From assembly GCF_016464385.1 (NCBI RefSeq), contig NZ_JADMLH010000001.1:1-64000 (forward strand): DNA of 64,000 bases, given 5' to 3'. This stretch comes from Nucisporomicrobium flavum (GTDB lineage Bacteria; Actinomycetota; Actinomycetes; Mycobacteriales; Micromonosporaceae). Of this stretch, positions 9,516 through 16,790 are shown piece after piece; position 1 is the first letter of the stretch; the number at the start of each line of letters is the position of its first letter. The notes below the pieces were generated by a model that saw only the letters and a program-made list of their open reading frames with translations, was not told the DNA's origin and did not search any database. A program made the translations under genes and the position numbers.

Positions 9516-10607
9516 GTGGACCTGACGACTGAGCAAGCCCGGGCGCTGCGGATGCGCAGCCTCCTGCTGTCCGCCGGCGAGCGACCCGGCACGGTGGCCG
9601 GCATCGTGGAGTGGTTCGGCGCGATGCAGGCGCAGGACATGGCCAGCGGCCTGTGGTCGCTCGGCGTGCGGCTGCCCGGCTCGACCGCGGCCGCCGTCAC
9701 CGAGGCCCTGGAGCGCCGCGAGGCGATCCGCACCTGGCCGATGCGCGGTACCGTGCACCTCGTCCCGCCCGCCGACACGCACTGGATGCTCGACCTCATG
9801 GGCGTGCGCGCCCTGGCCGGCGCGGCGAAGCGGCGGGAGACCATCGGCCTGGCCGAGAAGACCGCCGACCGCGGCGTCGAGGTCCTCGCCGGGGCCCTCG
9901 CCGGCGGGCGCCGGCTCACCCGCGCCGAGTGCCTGGCCGCGCTCGCCGAGGGCGGCGTCGAGCTGAGCGGGCAGATGGGCTACCACCTCCTCTGGTACGC
10001 GAGCCAGCGCGGCGTCACCTGCATCGCCCCGCACGTCGGCAAGGAGCAGACGTTCGTGCTGCTCGACGAGTGGGTGCCCGAGCCGCGCCGGCCGTCGCGC
10101 GAGGAGGCCCTGGCCACCATCGCGCTGCGCTACTTCCGCAGCCACGGCCCCGCCACGAAGCAGGACTTCGCCCGCTGGACCGGCCTGACTTTGACCGACA
10201 CGAAGGCGGGCATCGCCGGCGCGGGCGACGCGCTCACCACCGTCCGCGTGGACGGCACCGAGATGATCGCCGGTGCCGCGGCCCTCGACACCGCCACCAC
10301 CCTCGACGCGTGGTGGGCGCTGCCCGGCTTCGACGAGTACATGCTGGGCTACAAGGACCGCGGCCTCCTGCTCGACCCCGAGCACTTCAGCGCGGTCGTC
10401 CCGGGCGGCAACGGCGTCTTCCAGGCGACCGTCGTCCACAACGGGCGCACGGTGGCGACGTGGAAGCGCACGCTGACCGCCAAGGCGGTGACCGTGGAGG
10501 TCTTCCCGCTGGTGACGCTGGAAAAGCCGGCTCGCGGGCGCGCGGAGGAGGCCCTCCAGCCGTATGCGGCGTTCGTGGGCCTCCCGCTCCAGGTCCGCTG
10601 GCGGTGA
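9516..10607 (+). CDS. AlkZ/YcaQ-type winged-helix DNA-binding protein (HTH_42)
   Basis: 363 residues from GTG 9516. TACGCT at 9504-9509 lies six bases before the start with no ribosome site, so the transcript is probably leaderless. The family has tandem winged-helix domains and includes DNA glycosylases AlkZ and YcaQ, which remove alkylated bases or unhook interstrand crosslinks. The catalytic QxQ motif of AlkZ-like members is present as Q38-A-Q40 (FGAMQAQDMASG). Other family blocks are WPMRGTVHLVPP, GYHLLWYASQRGV and PGFDEYMLGYKDRG. Repair of alkylated DNA is thus plausible but not proven. Its stop overlaps the GTG of a degraded paralogue by 3 bases. Confidence 0.85.
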   Translation: MDLTTEQARALRMRSLLLSAGERPGTVAGIVEWFGAMQAQDMASGLWSLGVRLPGSTAAAVTEALERREAIRTWPMRGTVHLVPPADTHWMLDLMGVRALAGAAKRRETIGLAEKTADRGVEVLAGALAGGRRLTRAECLAALAEGGVELSGQMGYHLLWYASQRGVTCIAPHVGKEQTFVLLDEWVPEPRRPSREEALATIALRYFRSHGPATKQDFARWTGLTLTDTKAGIAGAGDALTTVRVDGTEMIAGAAALDTATTLDAWWALPGFDEYMLGYKDRGLLLDPEHFSAVVPGGNGVFQATVVHNGRTVATWKRTLTAKAVTVEVFPLVTLEKPARGRAEEALQPYAAFVGLPLQVRWR

Positions 10608-11387
10608 CCCCGGTGCCGAAGCGTCACGTGTCCGACGACGAGCGCCCCGCCGCCCGGCACGTCCTGGCTCCCGCGTTCCGCGTCGGATCGGCGGAGGCCT
10701 CCACGCGCGCGATGACCGTCCTCCACGCCACCGAGCCGGCGACCGTCTATCTGTCCTGCTGGGCGCGCGGCGAGGCGATCACTCCCGCCGACGTCGACCG
10801 CGCCCTGTACGACGACCGCAGCCTCGTCAAACAGCTCGTACGCTGCTCGTCTTCCCGACGGATCTGCTGCCGGCGGTGTGGCCCAGCGCCTCGGCCCGGG
10901 TCGCGGCCACCGAGCGTACCCGCACGACCCGGGACGTGATCGCGTCAGGCCTCGCCGCGGACGGTCAGAACCGGCTCGACCGGGCCCGCGCCGAGGTCCT
11001 GGCGGCGCTTGCGGACGCGCCGGAGGGCCGCCCGGCGCAGAATGTCCGCCGGGCCGTGCCGATGATCGACGTGAAGGTGACGACCTCCGCGGCTTCAACC
11101 TCGGCGCGCACCGCGACCACATCTTCGATCGCCGCGGCAACGCCGGCACAACGGCCTGGGCCGACGGGCGCGTGGTGGGGTTGTGGGTGTAGGACACGGC
11201 CGGGGTCGTGCGGGTCCGGCTGCCAGAGGACGTGCCGGCCGCGAGGAGGCGCCTGCTCGAGGCGGAGGCGGAACGGTTGACGGCCTGGCTCGGCGGTTTC
11301 CGGGAGTCCAGCGTCTACCCCTCGCCCGCCATGAAAGCCGCCCTCGCGGCCGCGCCGAGTTCGAGGCCAGGCGTGACCCCGGGCTAG
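10604..11387 (+). pseudogene. Degraded second HTH_42 winged-helix protein
   Basis: The remains of a paralogue of the upstream gene, readable in three pieces. Frame 1 from GTG 10604 gives ERPAARHVLAPAF...YDDRSLVKQL. Near 10838 it shifts into RTLLVFPTDLLPAVW...PMIDVKVTTS. Near 11083 a large internal part is missing and the third frame gives FNLGAHRDHIFDRRGN...GRVVGLWV. TAG at 11190-11192 then interrupts it where relatives usually have Gln (WVQD), consistent with CAG to TAG. The frame continues as DTAGVVRVRLPEDVPAAR up to YPSPAMKA and TAG 11385. The gene cannot make a functional product. Confidence 0.85.
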
Positions 11388-11392
11388 GTTCC

Positions 11393-11567
11393 AATGAGAA
11401 CACGAACAGCCATCCGCGCTGGTACTTCCCCAAAGGCAGCAACCTCAGCGTGCATACCGACGAAGACTTGACCGCCGTGGCCGCCGAACTCAACAACCGT
11501 CCTCGCAACGTCCGCGGCTGGGAGACCGTTGCAGCGGTTCCCCCTATTGCCCAGCGACGCTGCTTGA
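11393..11567 (+). pseudogene. IS30-family transposase, C-terminal remnant
   Basis: Positions 11393-11536 encode NENTNSHPRWYFPKGSNLS, then VHTDEDLTAVAAELNNRPRN and VRGWETVAA. This matches the end of IS30-type DDE transposases: the glutamate of the ENTN motif is the third catalytic residue, followed by RQYFPKGTDLS-like and LNxRPRKTLGW-like blocks. After VA the frame is broken; reading one frame over gives RFPLLPSDAA then TGA at 11565-11567, resembling the usual ERF..LL ending. No upstream transposase domain and no terminal inverted repeats were found, so this is an old fragment. It adjoins the winged-helix pseudogene and the AT-richer island. Confidence 0.8.
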
Positions 11568-11644
11568 TCAGGTATCCGCTTCTGCCGATGAGAGGTCGCC
11601 TACATTCGATCCCGAAGGAGCAGCCTGGAGAAAGGGACCAATCC

Positions 11645-11968
11645 GTGAATATCCCCAAGCTCGGCCCTCTCGCTGAAGTTCAGTGCGGATATACCACTGT
11701 CCGATTCAAGCGCGATCCAGCCGAGTTGGCGCGCATTGTATCCAAGCAATGCAAATGGCTAACCGATGGTGAGGGCGTTTTCGACTCGGCCGGGGTCGCG
11801 ATCGCTAGATCGTTCGAGGATGCTGCGTCGGCAATGATTGAACTGGGATGGATCGTTCCGCCGCACCATGTTTCTTGGGGGGCCGTGCAGGATGCCAGGC
11901 CTTCCGCAGAAGACGCTGTCCGCGCAAGGCTCGACGATGAAGGTGGGCATCCCGCTGCCCACTGTTGA
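11645..11968 (+). CDS. Small hypothetical protein of the AT-richer island
   Basis: 107 residues from GTG 11645, preceded by GGAGAAAGGGA. I do not recognise the family. The N-terminal half contains the strand-like CGYTTVRFKRDP and a helix ELARIVSKQCKWL, then a helix around SFEDAASAMIELGW. There is no signal peptide or membrane segment. Codons use A and T in third positions far more than flanking genes, consistent with foreign origin. It lies next to the IS30 remnant and converges on the small gene at 12165-12419. ORFs in two other frames overlap it, so it could be spurious. Confidence 0.4.
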   Translation: MNIPKLGPLAEVQCGYTTVRFKRDPAELARIVSKQCKWLTDGEGVFDSAGVAIARSFEDAASAMIELGWIVPPHHVSWGAVQDARPSAEDAVRARLDDEGGHPAAHC

Positions 11969-12164
11969 CTTCCCCACCGGGCACCAGAACCGCATCCAAA
12001 AGAGCTTGTTCAGTCTCTGTGCGAGCGATGACGAAACGGCTCCGAAAGCCGGTACCCCTGATCTGCCGAAAACAGTGCGTTGCACGAAGCAGTCGATGAG
12101 AAAATCTCCCCGACTCACGGAAATATTTCCTGGGCAGCGTCCGAACCGAGGCCGACCTAATATA

Positions 12165-12419
12165 CTAGCATTTGGAAGGAAGCTTTCCTGCGTTATAATT
12201 GTTTCCGCGAACAATCACGCGAGCCGCTTCTTCAGCATCGTTGAAACCCTGGATTACTGAAGCCTGATCAGCCTTCGGAAGCCTCTCGAAACGCTTCCGG
12301 GCGGAGGCGATGGCGCGTCTGCGATCGTCAGCGCGGGCAGTAGCCAAGTCCGCGCTTCCACCAAGCGTCATGTCGTATCCCTCATCGTTCGCGACTCGCA
12401 CCGGACGATCTTGCATCAT
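12165..12419 (-). CDS. Small hypothetical protein downstream of the dCTP deaminase gene
   Basis: 84 residues from ATG 12419, with GGAGG six bases upstream; the frame is open further upstream into the end of the deaminase gene. The product is hydrophilic and mostly helical, with a basic central helix (ADDRRRAIASARKRFERLPK) and a C-terminal ANVIVRG-like helix segment AARVIVRGNNY. No known domain was recognised. It follows the deaminase gene on the same strand after a 55-base gap, so it is probably co-transcribed. That position fits an accessory or antitoxin-like partner, but nothing in the sequence proves it. Confidence 0.55.
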   Translation of the reverse strand: MMQDRPVRVANDEGYDMTLGGSADLATARADDRRRAIASARKRFERLPKADQASVIQGFNDAEEAARVIVRGNNYNAGKLPSKC

Positions 12420-12474
12420 GCCTGCCTCCACGTCTACGGATGTTGCACGTATCTCACGAACCTGGTCCGAGCCC

Positions 12475-13965
12475 TCACGCTGAGTCAGTGGCGATTCTAC
12501 TGAGGGCGCCGAGTTCGCGTTGCGCGATCCCATCCTGCGTCAATTGCATGTTGACGCGAGGTTGTGCCATCTTTCGCGTACGTGCATCCCAGGTGATCCG
12601 GATGCCCGACTCATCTTTTCGGTCCTTAGATCCATTGAACAAAGACTCGAACCGTCGTGGTGCAATGCCTGTAAAAGGGGAGAATGCGGCAGTTCCCGCA
12701 ACTCCGTACATGGCGGCTGTTCGGCTCTTCGAGTACGGCTCGAGGTAACAAACATCGATGCCGAGGGCTAAAAGGTGCTTGGCGCATCCGTGGCATGGAT
12801 AGGCGGTCACATATAGCTTGGCTCCTTCGATCGTGCCGCCTGTTCGCAGGGCATCCAGTAGCGCAGACATCTCGGCGTGTACGGGAAGCTGAAACTCCGT
12901 GATTTCCCTGATCTGCGACGAGGCCAATGTCCCATCGAGGAGATCGTTCACCAGCCGATCCGGATCAGTCCGCAGTCGCTGCATGATCTTCTTTTTGAGA
13001 ATCTCAGCGCCAAGATCGCGCAGAACGGCCAGGATCAGCTTCTTGATTGCTATCAGGCTTGCGTCGTATGCCGGCGTGGTTGCCGCCATCGGGTGGGCAT
13101 TGACGCCAAGGCTGATGATCGTTCGTTGCCGATTTAGCAGCGCGGCACCTACTCGAAGTCCAAGTTCTGGAGAACGGAGGCTGGCGCTTGACGCGAGCTG
13201 CATGCCGAACTCATCAGCTTCAGGTGCAGGAGGATCCGGGCGTCCGAACAGAAGGTCTAGGAAGCGCTTGGTTTGATGATGAACATCCCTGTCGATGTCA
13301 ATTACGATATCTGACATGGGAAACGCCTTGAGGATGTTTTGCCCGTAGTCGTCAGATTCTTTGAGATCTCGCCGAAGCAGCTGTTCGGCGATTTCTCTTA
13401 CCTCCGCGGAATCGAGAGATGGTGATTCTGGTGCGATTTTGTCAGCTAGATTAACAATTCGCGTCTCTCGTGAAGCTTGTAGGCCGATCAAGATGAATCG
13501 GTCGCCATATATTTTCCGAAGCTGCTCAACCTCAGCCGGCCGCTTGAGTGAGTCAAAAACGAAAGCATTCCGCGGCATCTCGCAGATCTCCGAGCCTTCC
13601 CTATTTCCGTTGTGCAGACGGCGAATCTTGTGCATCTCCGTGATTCCATAGAGCCCGACCGCGGCGGCAGTGCCGTGTTGTGCGCACAGTTGGTTCCCGG
13701 CGTTCATTAGAGCAGTTAATCGCTCTTGTGTCGATCTATTGATTTTCGTTCGCTGCTGGCTGTCTAGCGTATCGGCAAGAATTTCACTTAGATCGACGCG
13801 CCACGACTTGTAGCCGTACGACAACAGAATTCCGTCAAGAGCCTCCAGCAGCGAGTCGTTGGGTGTCCCGGTCGGTCGCGTCAAGGCGAACACGAGTTCG
13901 GGACCGCTGGCGTTCGCCGCGGTGCTCTGAGGGTGAACATCTGGATCGGAACCCATAGGTTCCAT
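12475..13965 (-). CDS. Anti-phage dCTP deaminase-type protein (AvcD-like)
   Basis: 496 residues from ATG 13965 (ATG 13956 is an alternative). An N-terminal nucleotide-kinase-like domain (about 22-230) begins with ELVFALTRPTGT in place of a classical P-loop and includes the FILIGLQASRETR strand. The C-terminal deoxycytidylate-deaminase domain starts at DEFGMQLASSASLRS (about 252), with zinc ligands and proton-shuttle Glu in H363-A-E365 and P390-C-H-G-C394. This two-domain layout is that of AvcD/dCTP deaminase defence proteins, which deplete dCTP on phage infection. It sits in an AT-richer island between transposon debris and broken genes, as defence genes often do. A housekeeping dCMP deaminase would be about 150-200 residues, so that is unlikely. 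Confidence 0.82.
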   Translation of the reverse strand: MEPMGSDPDVHPQSTAANASGPELVFALTRPTGTPNDSLLEALDGILLSYGYKSWRVDLSEILADTLDSQQRTKINRSTQERLTALMNAGNQLCAQHGTAAAVGLYGITEMHKIRRLHNGNREGSEICEMPRNAFVFDSLKRPAEVEQLRKIYGDRFILIGLQASRETRIVNLADKIAPESPSLDSAEVREIAEQLLRRDLKESDDYGQNILKAFPMSDIVIDIDRDVHHQTKRFLDLLFGRPDPPAPEADEFGMQLASSASLRSPELGLRVGAALLNRQRTIISLGVNAHPMAATTPAYDASLIAIKKLILAVLRDLGAEILKKKIMQRLRTDPDRLVNDLLDGTLASSQIREITEFQLPVHAEMSALLDALRTGGTIEGAKLYVTAYPCHGCAKHLLALGIDVCYLEPYSKSRTAAMYGVAGTAAFSPFTGIAPRRFESLFNGSKDRKDESGIRITWDARTRKMAQPRVNMQLTQDGIAQRELGALSRIATDSA

Positions 13966-14105
13966 GAGACGTGCTCATCGACTCTTTCGAGGGCCAATCG
14001 GGCAACTTCCCAGCAGAGCCTTCATCACGCCCGGCAGCAGACCGCACATTAGGCAACTACATCCTCATCTGCCGCAGGTAGGGCGGTAACAACGACACGG
14101 CCGGA

Positions 14106-14550
14106 TCACACTGGATGCCCGTCTCGCACATGAATGTGCCGGCCGCGTGGAGAGAATCCGGCTATGTGCACCGGCGTGCCGTGGTGCGGCTTGGTCGGAC
14201 GGAACCCACCTTGCGCGAGGGCAAGGTCGTAGCAGCCGACGCCAAGGGGGTATTCGGTCACGATTCCGGTCAGTCGGTGCCGGTCGACCCATTGCAGGGC
14301 GGTGTCGCAGTCTTCGAACACGCCGGACGCAAACCGTGCGTCCTCGCCATGGAATACCCAGACCTGCGGCAAAGCTACGTCGTCCTCGGCAACATCGTCG
14401 CGCACGGGACCAAACGATATCTCGCCCCTGGCCGCCAGGACTGCCGCGGCGTCCTCATTTGCCGCGATCCGCGCGCCCGGCGAGCTGTGGCGGGCCGTCG
14501 CTGATGGCGCTGCTTCCGTACTCGCCAGGCTCGGCGTCGTAGTCCTTCAC
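14106..14550 (-). pseudogene. DUF7710-like protein gene with an apparent frameshift
   Basis: The C-terminal part, open from GTG 14405 to 14106, encodes VWVFHGEDARFASGVF, then ALQWVDRHRLTGIVTEYP and FRPTKPHHGTP, matching the small DUF7710 family of unknown function. The same frame remains protein-like upstream (ARIAANEDAAAVLAARGEIS) to about 14485 but has no ATG/GTG/TTG start before a stop at 14547-14549. The adjacent frame supplies the likely continuation, VKDYDAEPGEYGSSAISDGP, from GTG 14550. One extra G in the GGG near 14480 would explain the break. It may be a decayed gene or a sequencing error; a short 99-residue version starting at 14405 remains possible. Confidence 0.6.
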
Positions 14551-14722
14551 GAGCAGAGTTGCGAGGACCGTCTGAATCCAGCGGGTAGGGCGGGGCCAGG
14601 TGCGGGCCCGTGCCGGGGGTGGGCCCCCGGGCTGGGCCGGGGCCAGCGCGGGCGCGGCGGCCGGATCTGGGCGGACCGGCGGGGGACCGCACCCCGGACG
14701 CCTGACGGCTACGATCGCGGTC

Positions 14723-15664
14723 GTGCCCATGCGCTGGTATCGCGGTGACTGTCACCTCCACTCGCAGCGGTCATACGGCGGGGAGCTCACCCCGGCCGAG
14801 GTGATAGCGGCGGCCCGGGAGGCGGGGCTCGACTTCGTCGCCGTGACTGAGCACAACACCACGGACACGTACGCCGCCTGGTCCGCCCTCGCCGGTGACG
14901 ACCTGCTGGTCATCGCGGGCCAGGAGGCGACGACCACGACCGGTCATTGGCTCGCGCTGGGCCTGCCACCCGGTCACGTCGTCGACTGGCGGTACGGCGT
15001 CCGCGACAACCGCATCGACGAGCAGGTTCGCGCCGTCCATCGGCACGGGGGCGTGTGCGTGGTGGCGCATCCGCACGCCCCGTACCCGTCGGGGACCTTC
15101 ATGTTCCCGCTCGACGGCTTCGACGTGATCGAGGTCTGGAACGGCCTGTGGATCTCGGACCTGCCGTGGAACGCCGACAACGAGGCCGCCGTGGCCGAGT
15201 GGGGCCGCAGCCTCGCAGCCGGCATCCACACCGGCGGCTGGCGGCCGGCCATGGGCAACAGCGACACGCACCTGCGCGGCCAGGTCGCCGTCCCGCACAC
15301 CGTGGTGCTGGCCGAAGAGCTGAGCGCGGAGGCGGTGCTCGGCGCGATCCGGGCCGGCCGCAGCTGGGTCGCCGGGTCGCCCGGGATCGAGCTGTCCTTC
15401 ACGGTCACCGCGGGCGATCGCACCGGCGACATCGGAGCGACGGTGAAGACGGACGGCCGCACGGCGGTCGCTCGGGTCGAGGTGGACGGTGTGCCCGCCG
15501 GCACTGTCCGCCTCCTCACCGACCGGGGGCGGGTCCATCAGGCCGAGCTGCCGGGCGTGGTGAGCTGGGAGACCACGGCGGAGGAGTCCGCGTACGTCCG
15601 CGTCGAGGTGCGCCACGCCGACGGGCACATGGCGGCGCTGACCAACCCGATCGTCCTCGCGTGA
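14723..15664 (+). CDS. CehA/McbA-family PHP-domain metallohydrolase
   Basis: 313 residues from GTG 14723 (ATG 14729 is close by). TACGAT at 14710-14715 lies seven bases upstream with no ribosome site, suggesting a leaderless message. The PHP metal site is visible: GDCHLHSQRSYGG (HxH), AVTEHNTTD, IAGQEAT, VVAHPHAP and MGNSDTHLRG. CehA/McbA proteins are metal-dependent hydrolases related to PHP phosphoesterases, some of which cleave carbamates or phosphoesters; the substrate here is unknown. The C-terminal ~100 residues form a separate strand-rich domain (VRVEVRHADGHMAALTNPI). It overlaps the next gene by 4 bases. Confidence 0.88.
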   Translation: MPMRWYRGDCHLHSQRSYGGELTPAEVIAAAREAGLDFVAVTEHNTTDTYAAWSALAGDDLLVIAGQEATTTTGHWLALGLPPGHVVDWRYGVRDNRIDEQVRAVHRHGGVCVVAHPHAPYPSGTFMFPLDGFDVIEVWNGLWISDLPWNADNEAAVAEWGRSLAAGIHTGGWRPAMGNSDTHLRGQVAVPHTVVLAEELSAEAVLGAIRAGRSWVAGSPGIELSFTVTAGDRTGDIGATVKTDGRTAVARVEVDGVPAGTVRLLTDRGRVHQAELPGVVSWETTAEESAYVRVEVRHADGHMAALTNPIVLA

Positions 15665-16209
15665 GCGCCATGGGTGAGCTCGCCGTCCCCGACGTCCGGC
15701 ACCGGGTCTCGTTCCTGGCCGGGATGGCCGAGTTCGCGGCCGAGGGGCGGGGGAGCGCGACCGACCGCACCGAGCTGGGCCGCGAGATCCGGGCGTTCCG
15801 CGGCTCGTGGGAGTCGCCGGAGGGCTTCGCCGCGTACGTGCGGTGGCTGCTCGACCAGGCGCTCGAGGACGCGCCCCGGCCCGAGGGCTACGTCCCGGTG
15901 ACGAACCTGTGGATGCTCGACGGCGACGGGTACGCCGGCCGCCTCGCGATCCGGCACCGCCTCACCGGTGCGCTGCGCCGGGCGGGCGGGCACATCAGCT
16001 ACGACGTACGGCCGTCGGCGCGCCGGAAGGGGCTCGCCACCCGCATGCTGGCGGCCGCGCTGCCGGTCGCGCGCAACCTCGGGATCGATGTGGCCGTGGT
16101 GACGTGCGACGTCGCGAACGTGGCGTCCCGCAGGGTCATCGAGCACAACGGCGGGGTGCTGCAGGACGAGCTGGACGGCAAGCTGAGGTTCCGGGTGCCG
16201 ACGACCTGA
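15661..16209 (+). CDS. GNAT-family N-acetyltransferase
   Basis: 182 residues from GTG 15661, in a GTGA overlap with the PHP hydrolase gene, so translation is coupled. It contains the GNAT core: ISYDVRPSARRKGLATRML with the acetyl-CoA pyrophosphate loop (RRKGLA), followed by VAVVTCDVANVASRRVIEHNGG, where the Asn and helix complete motif B. The N-terminal region (WMLDGDGYAGRLAIRHRL) places it with YesJ/RimI-like amine acetyltransferases whose substrates are undefined. It converges with a MarR gene 15 bases away. Confidence 0.9.
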   Translation: MSAMGELAVPDVRHRVSFLAGMAEFAAEGRGSATDRTELGREIRAFRGSWESPEGFAAYVRWLLDQALEDAPRPEGYVPVTNLWMLDGDGYAGRLAIRHRLTGALRRAGGHISYDVRPSARRKGLATRMLAAALPVARNLGIDVAVVTCDVANVASRRVIEHNGGVLQDELDGKLRFRVPTT

Positions 16210-16224
16210 TCCGCGGCCGGTGGA

Positions 16225-16704
16225 TCAGGAGGATCCGCCGAGGTCCCGGGCGAGGTAGCCGGCCGTGTCGAAGCGGACCGGCTGCGGCCCCACCAGCGCC
16301 GTCAGGTGCCGTTCGAACGCCTCGAGCTCGGCCGCGCCGATCTGCCGTTCCCACCGCCGGCGCAGGTCGTCGAAGATCTCCTCGCCGTGCCGCATGACCT
16401 CGAAGCCCAGCGGCGTGACCCGCAGGCGTTTGCGGCGGCCGTCGTCCGGGTCGGTGTCGCGGGACACGTACCCGCGGTCCTGGAGCACCGCGATGGTCTT
16501 CGCCGCGGACTGCTTGGTGATGGACAGGCGGCGGGCCAGCTCGGAGGCGCTGTCGGCGCCGGCGGCGACGGCCCGCATCGCGAAGTCGTGGACCGGCCGG
16601 ACGTCCTCGTAGCCGCGCCGGGCGAGCTCGGCGATCGCGGCGTCGACGAGCGTGCGGAAGCCGCCGAGCAGCAGCAGGGCGAGGTCGGCTCCGGAGCGGG
16701 ACAT
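16225..16704 (-). CDS. MarR-family transcriptional regulator
   Basis: 159 residues from ATG 16704. The winged helix lies at about residues 50-105: SASELARRLSITKQSAAKTIAVLQDRGYV is the recognition region, and DPDDGRRKRLRVTPLG is the wing with its typical DxRxxR basic tip. It is divergent from the alpha/beta hydrolase gene at 16791 and a perfect long palindrome lies between them, so autorepression and repression of the hydrolase are likely. The inducer is unknown but may be the hydrolase substrate. Confidence 0.9.
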   Translation of the reverse strand: MSRSGADLALLLLGGFRTLVDAAIAELARRGYEDVRPVHDFAMRAVAAGADSASELARRLSITKQSAAKTIAVLQDRGYVSRDTDPDDGRRKRLRVTPLGFEVMRHGEEIFDDLRRRWERQIGAAELEAFERHLTALVGPQPVRFDTAGYLARDLGGSS

Positions 16705-16739
16705 AACCGGCAGGCTACGGCACCGCGCTGGACGATCGA

Positions 16740-16773
16740 CAGCCAGGGTGACTAGTATTCGACACCCTGGCTG
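16740..16773. promoter_or_regulatory. Long inverted repeat, likely MarR operator
   Basis: CAGCCAGGGTG at 16740-16750 and CACCCTGGCTG at 16763-16773 are perfect 11-bp inverted arms separated by 12 bp. TGACTA also recurs at 16749-16754 and 16772-16777. The element fills the divergent region just upstream of the hydrolase ribosome site, where a bound MarR dimer would block both promoters. Confidence 0.65.
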
Positions 16774-16790
16774 ACTATTTGGAGAGTGCC

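Noticed and set aside
11759-12260. Two overlapping ORFs on opposite strands in the AT-richer island
   Set aside because: Neither has a clear ribosome site or recognisable motif, and they overlap each other and the better supported small gene at 11645-11968.
14551-14722. Very GC-rich stretch before the PHP gene, read as an N-terminal extension of the PHP protein or the DUF7710 gene
   Set aside because: Its translation is Gly/Pro/Arg-rich filler in every frame, and the TACGAT box and GTG at 14723 give a better start for the PHP gene.
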